A stretch of DNA of 16,695 nucleotides from an uncultured Bacteroidales bacterium (GTDB taxonomy: Bacteria; Bacteroidota; Bacteroidia; Bacteroidales; Paludibacteraceae). The position numbers and the translations under genes are program-made. The notes under the pieces were generated by a model. It did not search any database and had not been told where the DNA came from. It worked only from the letters and a program-made list of their open reading frames with translations. Position 1 is the stretch's first letter, and every line of letters starts with the position of its first letter. Location of the stretch: the NCBI GenBank assembly GCA_903873355.1, contig CAIQOG010000476.1, positions 1 through 16,695 on the forward strand. Direction: 5' to 3'. Shown here piece by piece: positions 8,601 to 15,956 of the stretch.

Positions 8601-10654
8601 GTATGAAAATAGAGGAATATGATGCTCCACAGGTTGATGCTACTGGAATAACAATTTCGGGAAGTGATATTACTTCTTCGGGTGCAACTTCACAAATGAG
8701 TGTAATTTATACACCATCAAATGCCACTCCGCATACCATTACCTGGTCGGTTGATGATACAAGTATTGCTACTATCAATTCAAGTGGTTTGTTGACACCA
8801 CTAAAAAATGGGACGATTACTGTTTCTGCTTCATTTGTGCAGAATAGCGTCACAATCAGTTCTACCAAACAAATCAGCATCAGCAATCAGCTGACCGAAC
8901 TATTTGTGTCAGGTACAGCTACTTCTAATGGTGATAATCAGGCTACCGCACTTCAAATGAATGCCACGGTTGGTATCAATGGAACTGTTACCGCCGGCGA
9001 ATTTGAATTAGCTACCACACTGAATGTTTCAGGTACACTCAAATTCTACATTTCGAGATCCGATATAAGTGCAGCTGTTTACGGAGCGGGAGCAACCGCA
9101 GGAACTATTCTTCAGGGTGCTGCAGCTATCACTCCCGGGGTTTCCGGACCGGTATTGATTCGTGTTTATCTGGCAACAAATACCTATAAAATCTATCCAA
9201 TAAACCCACTCAAAATTTCCCAAATGGGTTCATCGGTATCCTATGGTACCGGAGCAACATCCAATCATGGTTATGCTTATCTTTTTATCCAGTTACTCAC
9301 TCAGCGCTATAATGCCAGTCTGGGTGCCAACTGGACGGTTTCTAATATTTCAGTAGGTGGAAATACAACTGTCGATGTATTGAACCGTTGGGATAATGAC
9401 TTGTTGAATGATAATAGTCAATACGTCGTATATGCCTTATCATTAGGTAACGAAGGAATTCTGGGTGGTGGTCAAACCATTTTCAATCAGTTTAAAAATA
9501 ATATGCAGCTGCTGATTAGCAAAGCTAAATCGGTAGGAAAAACTCCAATAATTGCCAACTGTTATGTGCGTGGCGATTTTGGAACAACAGAATATAATTA
9601 TGTGAAACAAATGGATTTGTTGATTCATCAATGGGATGTAGCCAGTGTTAATCTATTGGGAGCATTGGATGATGGTGCAGGAAAATGGCCTGTTTCTCCC
9701 GTAAATTACCAGGCTGATGTAAATCATCCGAACGATGCGGGTCATGCAGAGTTGTTTTATGCTATAGTTCCTTCGCTTTATGATGCAATTCAGGCCGGAA
9801 AAGCGCAACCGCAAAAAAAAGGAAATTCTTATCTGGCTTTGGGCAAAACAGTATCAACTGACCAGCTTAACTTTACTCCTGACAATACGGTACATTCATT
9901 TACCACAACATTCGATGTGAAAACAACAACTTCGGGTGTTATAAGTACCTTCAGCAACAGTTCTGCTACCGGTACTTTACGCATTGAACCTTCGGGAGTA
10001 ATTAGCTATTCTTCTCCACTTGGTGGTTCTGTGAGCGGTTCAACGGTTGTAACTGATGGTCAGTGGCACAAAATTACGTTGACGCATTATTATGCATGGG
10101 GAAAGACAATGCTTTATACTGATAACATGCTTGGTGGAAACCTTACAGAGAAACTCACACCTACGATTTTTGTCCTGAATGGTGCTAACTCACCGGATAA
10201 TATTTCATATCGTGAGTGGATGTTCTACCGAGCAGGAATGAATGCCGATGAAGTTTCGGCTTTGAACTCGGGAAGTATGTTGAAATCAAGTCTGGAAATG
10301 TATTCTCCACTCGATGGTTTGAATATCAATTCGGGTGATGCCTTAGTAAATCTGGCTCAGAGTACCAACAAAGTACAAAGAATATCAATAGCAACAGCAA
10401 ATAATCTGATTGGTCTCAGCGGAGTGAAAATTTTTCCAAATCCGGTAACCGAAAAGCTCGTTTTCAATGGGTTGAATTCGGATTTCAGCTATGAATGTTC
10501 GATTTATGCAATCGATGGGAGAGTAGCTTCCAAAAACATCTCACTGATAAATAATCAATTGAATGTGGAGAATTGCAAGCCCGGTGTTTATTTCCTGACC
10601 TTGAAAAACAAGAATACACAGGATAGTATTAAACTGAGCTTTGTGAAAAAATAA
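5612..10654 (+). CDS. Giant multimodular SGNH (GDSL) hydrolase, T9SS-secreted, copy 2
   Basis: Paralogue of the preceding gene with a different, longer front end. Signal peptide 1-20 (LVHA, then QNA). Residues about 21-250 are a beta-rich region of two parts, the second Fn3/Ig-like with VYLRYSTDNWATS; I cannot name its family. A first jelly-roll module (267-501, LLFDFGP) is followed by three tandem Ig-like repeats of 83-86 residues starting QTITF at 507, 593 and 676. A second jelly roll (764-1003), Big_2 (1007-1091), SusE/F-like domain (1094-1200) and SGNH domain come next. SGNH residues are S1208 in GSSVSYG, G1250 in VGGN, N1280 in LGNEG, and D1369 with H1372 in DVNHPN. A LamG-like domain and a type A T9SS tail (FPNPV) close the protein. 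From residue 764 on it is collinear with copy 1 to within one residue. The leader is 48 bases. The substrate is not evident. Confidence 0.86.
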   Translation: MKKLLFLLFLSIGLFNLVHAQNAIVGSGFSTGWGSGCTSPNGTDYSYLSASINGTYTSGDLTPKGTGNQYWRLAVGWSGTFYQVGGGSDIAVTPNTKNTSVVSCTELGAWYRSVSSLTNRYVFKTKDAGTSPAGTWVFFELSGASATVNTVSQSPVSPTVNDAVAITATMSGSLPTGQGVYLRYSTDNWATSTVTGMTGSGTTYSTNIVAQTLNTAVKYYVFTSGNGLTIAPTDADLYTINWNAGSANGGSNYSYTVVSGATLSQSLLFDFGPIATDLTNGDLTTGVDINGKYWNNITIKATSDAAVSLINTANTSTGYSLVITASGFISNGKLNGALRSPYASQFAAAGSDTDLAIGTATEDYFYAGYGSTPGFRISGLSPARQYKFKIFGSRNGSVLRTTQYTVAGAATTSGTLNTSSVAGLGGTVYTPPTYSADGDNSYKLTSQTGYTTATTYYGNNSSTYVTGFVYPNASSQITITMTPTVSGTNGYVNCMKMEEYIAGKTDQTITFGALPTKSVGDADFAPGATASSGLTVSYASSNTAVATIVSGKIHIVGAGSTTITASQAGDASYNAAPDVTQTLTVSSSSLTSQTITFNPLSSKNYGDAPFTLSATASSGLTVSYTSSNTAVATISGNTVTIVGGGTTDITASQAGNGTFAAASNVVQTLSVNKVNQTITFGVLSAKTDTDVPYIITASSTSGLTVSFASSNTNVAIVSGNTITIVGAGSTTITASQAGNSNYNAATNVQQTLTVSSTMTINQSLFFDFGPKDGTNGDETINPDANGNYWNNISTATGASAMPLNTPFTGLVNSSNTNSGFSLSFTNAGFTTNGKMNGGLLTPFASQFGSNSQLAIATATEDYIYTGATSNGPVITFSGLSTAKKYKFKIFGCRNSNTDRAGQYTIQGAGAASVGTIQSSTVAGLGGTVYIDAATSYPSNLNVGYTLTSSGSNTQAVSYYGNNSSVFTSGLIQPDGSGVITLTAITTTPAQAFAYINCMKIEEYDAPQVDATGITISGSDITSSGATSQMSVIYTPSNATPHTITWSVDDTSIATINSSGLLTPLKNGTITVSASFVQNSVTISSTKQISISNQLTELFVSGTATSNGDNQATALQMNATVGINGTVTAGEFELATTLNVSGTLKFYISRSDISAAVYGAGATAGTILQGAAAITPGVSGPVLIRVYLATNTYKIYPINPLKISQMGSSVSYGTGATSNHGYAYLFIQLLTQRYNASLGANWTVSNISVGGNTTVDVLNRWDNDLLNDNSQYVVYALSLGNEGILGGGQTIFNQFKNNMQLLISKAKSVGKTPIIANCYVRGDFGTTEYNYVKQMDLLIHQWDVASVNLLGALDDGAGKWPVSPVNYQADVNHPNDAGHAELFYAIVPSLYDAIQAGKAQPQKKGNSYLALGKTVSTDQLNFTPDNTVHSFTTTFDVKTTTSGVISTFSNSSATGTLRIEPSGVISYSSPLGGSVSGSTVVTDGQWHKITLTHYYAWGKTMLYTDNMLGGNLTEKLTPTIFVLNGANSPDNISYREWMFYRAGMNADEVSALNSGSMLKSSLEMYSPLDGLNINSGDALVNLAQSTNKVQRISIATANNLIGLSGVKIFPNPVTEKLVFNGLNSDFSYECSIYAIDGRVASKNISLINNQLNVENCKPGVYFLTLKNKNTQDSIKLSFVKK
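7130..7885 (+). repeat. Three tandem Ig-like coding repeats of about 83-86 codons
   Basis: The repeats begin near 7130, 7388 and 7637, each with a codon run for QTITF. Each contains SGLTVS(Y/F), SSNT and a TITASQAG-like strand (DITASQAG in the second). They probably form a rigid spacer between the two jelly-roll modules. Confidence 0.85.
7895..10654 (+). repeat. Long tandem paralogous segment, copy 2 (partner 2804-5563)
   Basis: Second copy of the duplicated block. Over about 915 residues the two copies differ in length by a single residue, located before the SGNH domain. Upstream of 7895 the similarity to the neighbouring gene's front end stops. The first jelly-roll module of this same gene (about 6404-7115) is a more distant third copy of the module at about 7892-8620. 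Confidence 0.9.
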
Positions 10655-10660
10655 GTATTA

Positions 10661-10683
10661 AAAGGCTATGCAGGTAGCCCTTT
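10661..10683 (+). terminator. Weak hairpin between SGNH copy 2 and GH81 genes
   Basis: GGCTA (10664-10668) pairs with TAGCC (10675-10679) around a six-base loop. After a bulged C, AAA pairs with TTT. No run of T follows, so this may be a partial terminator or an RNA-processing structure, not a full stop. Confidence 0.3.
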
Positions 10684-10718
10684 AATCTTATAAGTGTATT
10701 GATTTTAAAATACTACAA

Positions 10719-13700
10719 ATGAAAAAGATAATCATTCTTTTCCTCTTTTTTTCGTCTTTACTTTCCGCTCAAACACCTGTGGCAGTTGGTGCAGGTAGTT
10801 ATGCGTCGTCCATTCCATCTGCTCCTACTGAATTCTGGGCAGGTGATGTGGTGAATATCAAACAGTTTCACGACACAGTCTCTTTTTATGCGCTCGATAA
10901 TCTGAAAGCACCTTTTCCTACCAATAAATGGTGGTCGGGGCTGCTGTTCAAAAACAATATTACCCGGTCTTATAATATTTGGGCACATCCACTTTGCCTC
11001 ACGGTGGAGAAATACGGCCTAGGTTTTCACTACGCCACCGAATGGACTGGAATCGCCGGAGCGTACAACGAAACTATGTCGATGATTAGTCCCACCCCGC
11101 TTCAGATTAGCGGAAACGGTTTTGCTCCGGTAGTACAGAAAGTAAAATCGTGGAGCGACTGGACCATGTCTTTTCGGGTTTTACAGACCGATACCAAATA
11201 CATGGATGTAACCATAGGACACGGACTACCAACCTGTTGGGTGGAATATCAGGGAATTGATGTACCTCAAATCACGGTTGCCAATGCTTCATTTTTTGAT
11301 GACAGTGGCAATATCCTTTCGTTTCCATACAGCGGAAATCATATCGGAATTTTTTACAGCGGAAGATATTACGGACTTTTTGCTCCAGATGGCACCACTT
11401 TCTCAAATTCAAACGGTACAATAAGCATGGCCATGACTGCTTCCAAAAAGTTCATTGCTGTTTCAGCTCTAACCGCCAAAAATCGCCTGAGTTTTTTTGC
11501 TCAGTATGCTTATGCCGTGCCACGCAACAGCCAGATGGACTGGACTTACGATGCCGAAGCCGGAAAAGTAAACACCTCCTGGAATCTAACCACCGAATGT
11601 TTGCAGGGAACGGAACACAGCGTTATTCAGGGCTGGATTCCCCATCATTACCGCAACTCAACCAATGCGTTAAGTTTTACCGGTGATGAGTACGTTACTG
11701 CCCGTGGTAAAATGAAATGTGCAGTTGGAACAAATTTTCATATTGGCTACCAATACAACGGAGCGTTGACCAGCCTGCCTGCTCCCGAATCGAATAATTT
11801 TGACCGTAGCCGTATGTTGAATTATCTGAACGATTTTTCGCAATGGCAGTGGGATTTTAATTCAGAAACCTACGCGGGAGGAAAACAGGTAGCCATGTTT
11901 GCCCGACAACTCAGCATGGCAAAAACAATGAACAGTCCTGTAGCAAGTATGCTGAAAGCCAAAGTAAAAACTGAACTTCAAAATTTTCTGACTTATACGC
12001 CCGGCGAATCTTCCAAATATTTTGCCTATTCCGATAAATTTGGCGGACTGATTGGTATTACCTGCGGTTTTGGATCGCACCGCTTCAACGACCATCATTT
12101 TCATTACGGATATTACGTGTATTCAGCCGGAATTCTGAGTCAGTACGATTCGGAATTTGCCACCAATTATGGGGAAATGGCTAAAACTGTGGCAAAAGAT
12201 TATGCCAACTGGGACCGCACCGACACGCGTTTCCCGGTGTTGCGTATGTTCGATATCTGGGAAGGGCATTCCGATGCTTGTGGTTACGATGTAGACTCCA
12301 ATAGCGGTCAGAATCAGGAATCAAGTTCCGAAGCCATGATGTCGTGGTCGGGTGTTATTTCGTTGGGCAACTCGTTGAACGATATCAATATGACCGCCAC
12401 CGGCGTGATGGGTTATTGCATGGAAAGTGCTGCAGTGAATGAGTATTGGTTCAACCGCAACGGCGACAATTATCCTGCGGCCTATACCAACAAACTGTCA
12501 TGCATCACCTGGGGAAGTATGATTCAGTATATCACTTATTTTGGTCCCGAACCAATTTTCGTTCACGGTATACAGTATCTTCCGGTGTTGCCATCCTCGT
12601 ATTATCTGGTGAAGGATTCGGCTGCTGCCCGTAAAGAATGTGATTACCTGATTTCCAATTCGGCTAACAATTCAGTTTATACCAATTTCAAAGCCCGCGA
12701 CAGTTGGGGAACAGAATGGGCTTGCGAAGTGATGAAATACCGTTCCATGTTCGACCCCGACTGGTCAATAAGTTGGTACGAGGATTTATGGAAAAAACAA
12801 GACGGAAAAGCCACCGACAACTGGTTCAGCAGTTTGGCTTATTATCAAATGTACAGCAACAAAGACATGGGGCCTATTGACTGGACTTCGCATATTTCTG
12901 CACCAAACAGTGGCGTGTTCTACAACCCCAAAACCAATCAATACACTTACTGTGCCTTCAATACCAAAAGCAGCGTGCAGCAATTCAATGTCTACAAAGG
13001 GGCTGCTCTTATAGGGAAATTACGGGTTCCGGCTAATTCGTTTTACAGCACTCACTCGCTGGATGGGAATATTCCTCCGGATGTAAAAATCACTTCACCG
13101 GTCGACGGAATGGTATTTACTACCACGAGTGTTACTTTACAAGCTACCGCAAGCGATGCCGACGGACACGTAGCTGAAGTTGAATTTTACAATGGAGCGT
13201 CCTTACTTGGTACTGTAACACAAGCTCCTTATACAGTAACGCTCAGCAATCTGAAGGATGGACAGTATTCAGTTTATGCTAAAGCTTATGACGATAAAAA
13301 TGCAGTAACTATTTCGGACATGTTGAGTTTTAGTTGTGACTTGCCGGGAGATACCTGTAGATTCGTTTCAACGAATGGCGATTTTACTGCTACCATGACC
13401 GGAAAAGCAAATCCTGTTATTACATTTATACCTCAAAGCCCCATTGCGGGTTGTATGTACGTAATCGTTACTGTAAAACTCAATGGAAACGGCATTGGAG
13501 GCTGGTATATGACCAAATCAGGCACCCGGTTTACCTCAACTGTTACAGCCAAGATTGATGATAAACTGGAATGGTATTTTACCTACCAAACACCACCTAC
13601 CGGTGAACGCAACAGCAGTGCAACACCAATAACAGCCACTGTTGGTGGTTGTGGTGCAACAGGAATTTTCAGTCCCGACTATTCAATTGAAAATGCAGTG

Positions 13701-13955
13701 AATATATTGCCAAATCCTTCAAACGGAAATGTATTCATTTATTCCAGCGGGTTCAACGCCTATGAACGATTGAAAATTTCTGTTACTGATTTATCCGGCA
13801 AGACGATTTATCAAAATGACACACAGGCAGCTGAATCGGGCTTACTTGATTTCCATTTGAATCTATTTGAAAGTACAGCCCCGGGTCTATACTTTGTTGC
13901 TATTAATGGAAAAAATACAGTCAGGAGAAATCAATTCCTGATAATTAGTCATTAA
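10719..13955 (+). CDS. Secreted GH81 endo-beta-1,3-glucanase with CBM56-like module and T9SS tail
   Basis: Predicted inverting endo-beta-1,3-glucanase acting outside the cell on laminarin, curdlan or fungal-wall glucan. Signal peptide 1-17 (LLSA, then QTP). The GH81 domain spans about 40-780: N-terminal beta-sandwich (PFPTNKWWSGLLF), then the alpha/alpha toroid with FNDHHFHYGYY (general acid D458) and NQESSSEAMMSW (E534 general base, E538). The gaps of 76 and 4 residues equal those I recall for D466, E542 and E546 of the Bacillus halodurans GH81. Residues 788-872 are a Big_17-type Ig fold (ITSPVDG...VEFYNG). Residues about 876-985 resemble CBM56, a beta-1,3-glucan-binding family (CRFVSTNGDFTA, LEWYFTYQ). 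The type A T9SS tail is at 993-1078 (ILPNPSNGN, APGLYFVAI). It lies 64 bases after SGNH copy 2 and probably shares its transcript. The GH81 call is secure; the CBM56 call is by resemblance only. Confidence 0.94.
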   Translation: MKKIIILFLFFSSLLSAQTPVAVGAGSYASSIPSAPTEFWAGDVVNIKQFHDTVSFYALDNLKAPFPTNKWWSGLLFKNNITRSYNIWAHPLCLTVEKYGLGFHYATEWTGIAGAYNETMSMISPTPLQISGNGFAPVVQKVKSWSDWTMSFRVLQTDTKYMDVTIGHGLPTCWVEYQGIDVPQITVANASFFDDSGNILSFPYSGNHIGIFYSGRYYGLFAPDGTTFSNSNGTISMAMTASKKFIAVSALTAKNRLSFFAQYAYAVPRNSQMDWTYDAEAGKVNTSWNLTTECLQGTEHSVIQGWIPHHYRNSTNALSFTGDEYVTARGKMKCAVGTNFHIGYQYNGALTSLPAPESNNFDRSRMLNYLNDFSQWQWDFNSETYAGGKQVAMFARQLSMAKTMNSPVASMLKAKVKTELQNFLTYTPGESSKYFAYSDKFGGLIGITCGFGSHRFNDHHFHYGYYVYSAGILSQYDSEFATNYGEMAKTVAKDYANWDRTDTRFPVLRMFDIWEGHSDACGYDVDSNSGQNQESSSEAMMSWSGVISLGNSLNDINMTATGVMGYCMESAAVNEYWFNRNGDNYPAAYTNKLSCITWGSMIQYITYFGPEPIFVHGIQYLPVLPSSYYLVKDSAAARKECDYLISNSANNSVYTNFKARDSWGTEWACEVMKYRSMFDPDWSISWYEDLWKKQDGKATDNWFSSLAYYQMYSNKDMGPIDWTSHISAPNSGVFYNPKTNQYTYCAFNTKSSVQQFNVYKGAALIGKLRVPANSFYSTHSLDGNIPPDVKITSPVDGMVFTTTSVTLQATASDADGHVAEVEFYNGASLLGTVTQAPYTVTLSNLKDGQYSVYAKAYDDKNAVTISDMLSFSCDLPGDTCRFVSTNGDFTATMTGKANPVITFIPQSPIAGCMYVIVTVKLNGNGIGGWYMTKSGTRFTSTVTAKIDDKLEWYFTYQTPPTGERNSSATPITATVGGCGATGIFSPDYSIENAVNILPNPSNGNVFIYSSGFNAYERLKISVTDLSGKTIYQNDTQAAESGLLDFHLNLFESTAPGLYFVAINGKNTVRRNQFLIISH

Positions 13956-14099
13956 AAAATTATATTTTGGATATATTCTCGTTATATTTCTGTGTTATTT
14001 TGATTTGATAAATATCAGTAAAACAGCAATTTATAAAATTATTTTATCAGAATTCATTATATCTTTTTTTTGCTTCAAATAATCAATGATAAAAGCGTT

Positions 14100-14107
14100 T
14101 AAATTTG
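14100..14107 (+). promoter_or_regulatory. Candidate Bacteroidota -7 box for the lipoprotein gene
   Basis: TAAATTTG matches the TAnnTTTG -7 consensus exactly and lies about 50 bases before ATG 14160. No TTTG sits at the expected -33 distance; the nearest (14069-14072) is 27 bases upstream. The surrounding gap 13956-14159 is AT-rich and non-coding, with a T8 run at 14064-14071 and two palindromes: TGATA-AA-TATCA (14006-14017) and ATAAAAT-T-ATTTTAT (14033-14047). Confidence 0.42.
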
Positions 14108-14159
14108 CATCAGAAATCGACAACAAGATTTTCAACCTTTAAATTTTGCAATACAACCT

Positions 14160-14684
14160 ATGAAAACAATCCGACTTTCCTTAGCAGTGCTTTTCACAAT
14201 TAGTATGTTGCTTACATCCTGTACCGATACCAACGATGGTGCCTATATAACTCCCATTTCTGTTTCTGAGAAAATTCATGGAACATGGGCGGCTATCAGT
14301 GTAAAGCAAACCGACGAAATAGCCAAAACAGCCGGTCAGACTCCTACTGATTTAGGACTTTCGCGCCAGTTCAACTTTACTTCGTTTAACGTGCAGTTTA
14401 ATACTGACGACAAAAACAATCCTACTTCGTACGTCGTCACCGGTAATGCTCCTGCATTGATTCCAGCAAATGGTTACTGGAGTATGCCCAATCTGTTTAT
14501 AAACACCGACGCCACTCCCAACGAAATTTACCTGTATGCTGATGAGGCTAAAACTCAGAAAACAGCTGCGCTTACACTGGGTTCAGTTCCGGGTTTACTG
14601 GATGTGTTTGAGTTTAAACTTACCCGCCGCACCAACGGGGTAGCTTTTGTATCATACACCTATCGGTTGTGTAAGGTGAATTAG
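14160..14684 (+). CDS. Small lipoprotein of unknown function (possibly DUF5004-like)
   Basis: A 174-residue lipoprotein. Residues 1-20 form a type II signal peptide with lipobox LLTSC, so Cys21 is the lipidated residue. It is followed by TDTND, whose acidic residues resemble the Bacteroidota lipoprotein export signal that places proteins on the outer face of the outer membrane. The mature part begins SEKIHGTWAAISV and is beta-rich (FNFTSFNVQF, GYWSMPNLFI, VFEFKLTRR), suggesting a small lipocalin-like or beta-sandwich fold of the kind annotated DUF5004; that name is from memory and tentative. No catalytic motif is visible. It follows a 204-base gap with its own promoter candidate, so it may begin a second transcription unit with the next gene, 63 bases downstream. 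A surface glycan-binding or accessory role is inferred from position only. Confidence 0.85.
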   Translation: MKTIRLSLAVLFTISMLLTSCTDTNDGAYITPISVSEKIHGTWAAISVKQTDEIAKTAGQTPTDLGLSRQFNFTSFNVQFNTDDKNNPTSYVVTGNAPALIPANGYWSMPNLFINTDATPNEIYLYADEAKTQKTAALTLGSVPGLLDVFEFKLTRRTNGVAFVSYTYRLCKVN

Positions 14685-14692
14685 TAAATTTG
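14685..14692 (+). promoter_or_regulatory. Candidate -7 box for the two-module T9SS protein
   Basis: TAAATTTG, an exact TAnnTTTG match, begins directly after the TAG stop of the lipoprotein gene and about 55 bases before ATG 14748. A TTG at 14667-14669 is closer than the usual -33 spacing. It is the same octamer as at 14100. AT-rich sequence makes chance matches common. Confidence 0.38.
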
Positions 14693-14717
14693 AAAAATCC
14701 TTATAAAATTAAATACT

Positions 14718-14731
14718 TAAATATCAATCAT
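14718..14731 (+). repeat. Leader motif TAAATATCAAT(C/T)AT, shared with 5576-5589
   Basis: Fourteen bases, identical except for one position, lie 30 bases before ATG 14748 and 36 bases before ATG 5612. A near match (TAAATATCAGT) sits at 14009-14019. It could be a 5' UTR element or a chance match in AT-rich DNA. Confidence 0.3.
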
Positions 14732-14747
14732 CTAAAAATTAGAAATC

Positions 14748-15860
14748 ATGAAAAAAATTACATTGACGCTTGCTTTTTTGGCAATCATTTGTTTATCGTT
14801 TACTGCTCAGGCAGGATTAATCGGTGGAAAAGCTCCTGTTGTAACTACCGATTTAGCAGTTACCGACTCACTTCCGGGCTTGGCAAACAAAACAATTACT
14901 TTTACAGCAGACTTTACGAACAGTGGTACAACCCTAAATGGTACCGAAACCTTGTATGCATACTTTTGGGCTCCTTGGACATTCTACTGGGGAGGTTCAG
15001 CAAGCATGGTACATGTGGCAGGTACATTGAAATGGACAGTGTCTTTTATTCCGGCAGTTGCTTTTAATCATACTCAAACTGAATTTTTAGCCGGTGGAAA
15101 AAATGCTTGCTGGTATAATATTCAAACATCTACGCTCGGAGATGATTCTGGTACGTTGAATTATACTTTTCCTATAAGTAAAATCAATCCTTTCCTGACA
15201 ACAACCACCTTTACTGATAAAGGTCCAAAAGTTAGCTGTACACAAAATGGTTTGTCGACTGGCTCATACGCATTAAATCAGCCGGTTACATGGACTCTTG
15301 ATTTGACTGGTAGTATTTTTGGAAAAGACTCATTGTACTTATGGGCATGGGATCCAACCAATCCTGAAACATTGAACGGGCGTACAGGAACATGGAATCT
15401 GCCAAGTGCCGATAATGTAACCAAACTTACTCGTGTTGGTGTTCAAACCTGGAGTATAACACTCACTCCGACAACTTTCTACGGAAAAACTGTATCGGAA
15501 CTACAAACCAGCAATCCAAGCGCGTTTTGGATGAAAGTTCGTAGTAGTAACGGGCTAATCGAAACACAGGCTTTTGCAGTTCCAACTAATGTAACTGTTA
15601 CAAACAATATTAATAGCCCAATGTCAACCCATTTTACGGCTTATCCTAATCCGGTAGTTGATAATCTGACTATTTCATTGAAGGACAATAGCTTCAGTCA
15701 GGTTTCGGTTTACGATTTTAAAGGTTCAATGATGAGTCGCATACCGGTTTCGGCCGATCAACAACAATTGAATATTGGTTTTACATCGTTTGCCAAAGGA
15801 GTATACCTGGTTGTGTTAACCGGAAATGGCAAATCAGAATCGTTCAAAGTAACCAGATAA
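14748..15860 (+). CDS. T9SS-secreted protein of two beta modules, putative glycan binder
   Basis: A 370-residue protein with no recognisable catalytic motif. Signal peptide 1-22 (TAQA, then GLI). The first beta module (about 30-145) contains LYAYFWAPW, LKWTVSFIP and ACWYNIQTS. The second (about 155-280) contains QPVTWTLDL, LYLWAWDPTNPE, WSITLTPTTFYGKT and FWMKVRSSNG. These match, in the same order, the two N-terminal modules of the gene at 2012-5563; the second also matches the module of the truncated gene at 16022. Residues 295-370 are a type A T9SS tail (YPNPVVDNL, GVYLVVLTG). Dense Trp/Tyr/Phe and the company of glucanases suggest carbohydrate binding, but this is inference. The modules resemble what I remember of DUF4961 proteins; the name is unverified. 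A TAAATTTG box lies just after the upstream stop codon and could drive this gene separately. Confidence 0.88.
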   Translation: MKKITLTLAFLAIICLSFTAQAGLIGGKAPVVTTDLAVTDSLPGLANKTITFTADFTNSGTTLNGTETLYAYFWAPWTFYWGGSASMVHVAGTLKWTVSFIPAVAFNHTQTEFLAGGKNACWYNIQTSTLGDDSGTLNYTFPISKINPFLTTTTFTDKGPKVSCTQNGLSTGSYALNQPVTWTLDLTGSIFGKDSLYLWAWDPTNPETLNGRTGTWNLPSADNVTKLTRVGVQTWSITLTPTTFYGKTVSELQTSNPSAFWMKVRSSNGLIETQAFAVPTNVTVTNNINSPMSTHFTAYPNPVVDNLTISLKDNSFSQVSVYDFKGSMMSRIPVSADQQQLNIGFTSFAKGVYLVVLTGNGKSESFKVTR

Positions 15861-15905
15861 TTCCCGGCTCGAATTCATGCTGAAAACCATAAATTAAACT
15901 TTTAG

Positions 15906-15956
15906 AACTCTGTGTTGCTGTTCGGAATCAGTGACACGGAGTTACAAAAAAACTCC
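15906..15956 (+). promoter_or_regulatory. Leader with two mutually exclusive hairpins before the last gene
   Basis: Positions 15906-15920 pair with 15929-15943 over 15 base pairs (three G-U wobbles) around the eight-base loop TTCGGAAT. The same right-arm bases GGAGTT (15938-15943) can instead pair perfectly with AACTCC (15951-15956) around a seven-base A-rich loop. A third stem, CATCCT (15973-15978) with AGGATG (15999-16004), lies nearer the start codon. No T run follows any stem. It could be a terminator for the upstream gene or a leader control element. I recognise no known riboswitch. Confidence 0.45.

Noticed and set aside
11862..12104. Minus-strand frame opposite the GH81 active-site region
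   Set aside because: The + strand encodes the conserved FNDHHFHYG motif here; the antisense frame is a by-product.
14100..14107. Complete -33/-7 promoter for the lipoprotein gene
   Set aside because: Only the -7 box fits; the nearest TTTG is 27 bases upstream, too far for the usual spacing, so only a partial candidate is reported.
13956..14159. Possible factor-independent terminator using the T8 run at 14064-14071
   Set aside because: No stable GC-containing stem lies directly before the T run; the nearby palindromes are AT-only and not adjacent.
14690..15067. Open frame of 125 codons overlapping the start of the two-module T9SS gene
   Set aside because: It is in another frame from a gene with a clear signal peptide, homologous modules and T9SS tail. 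Its own protein has no signal or domain-like pattern.
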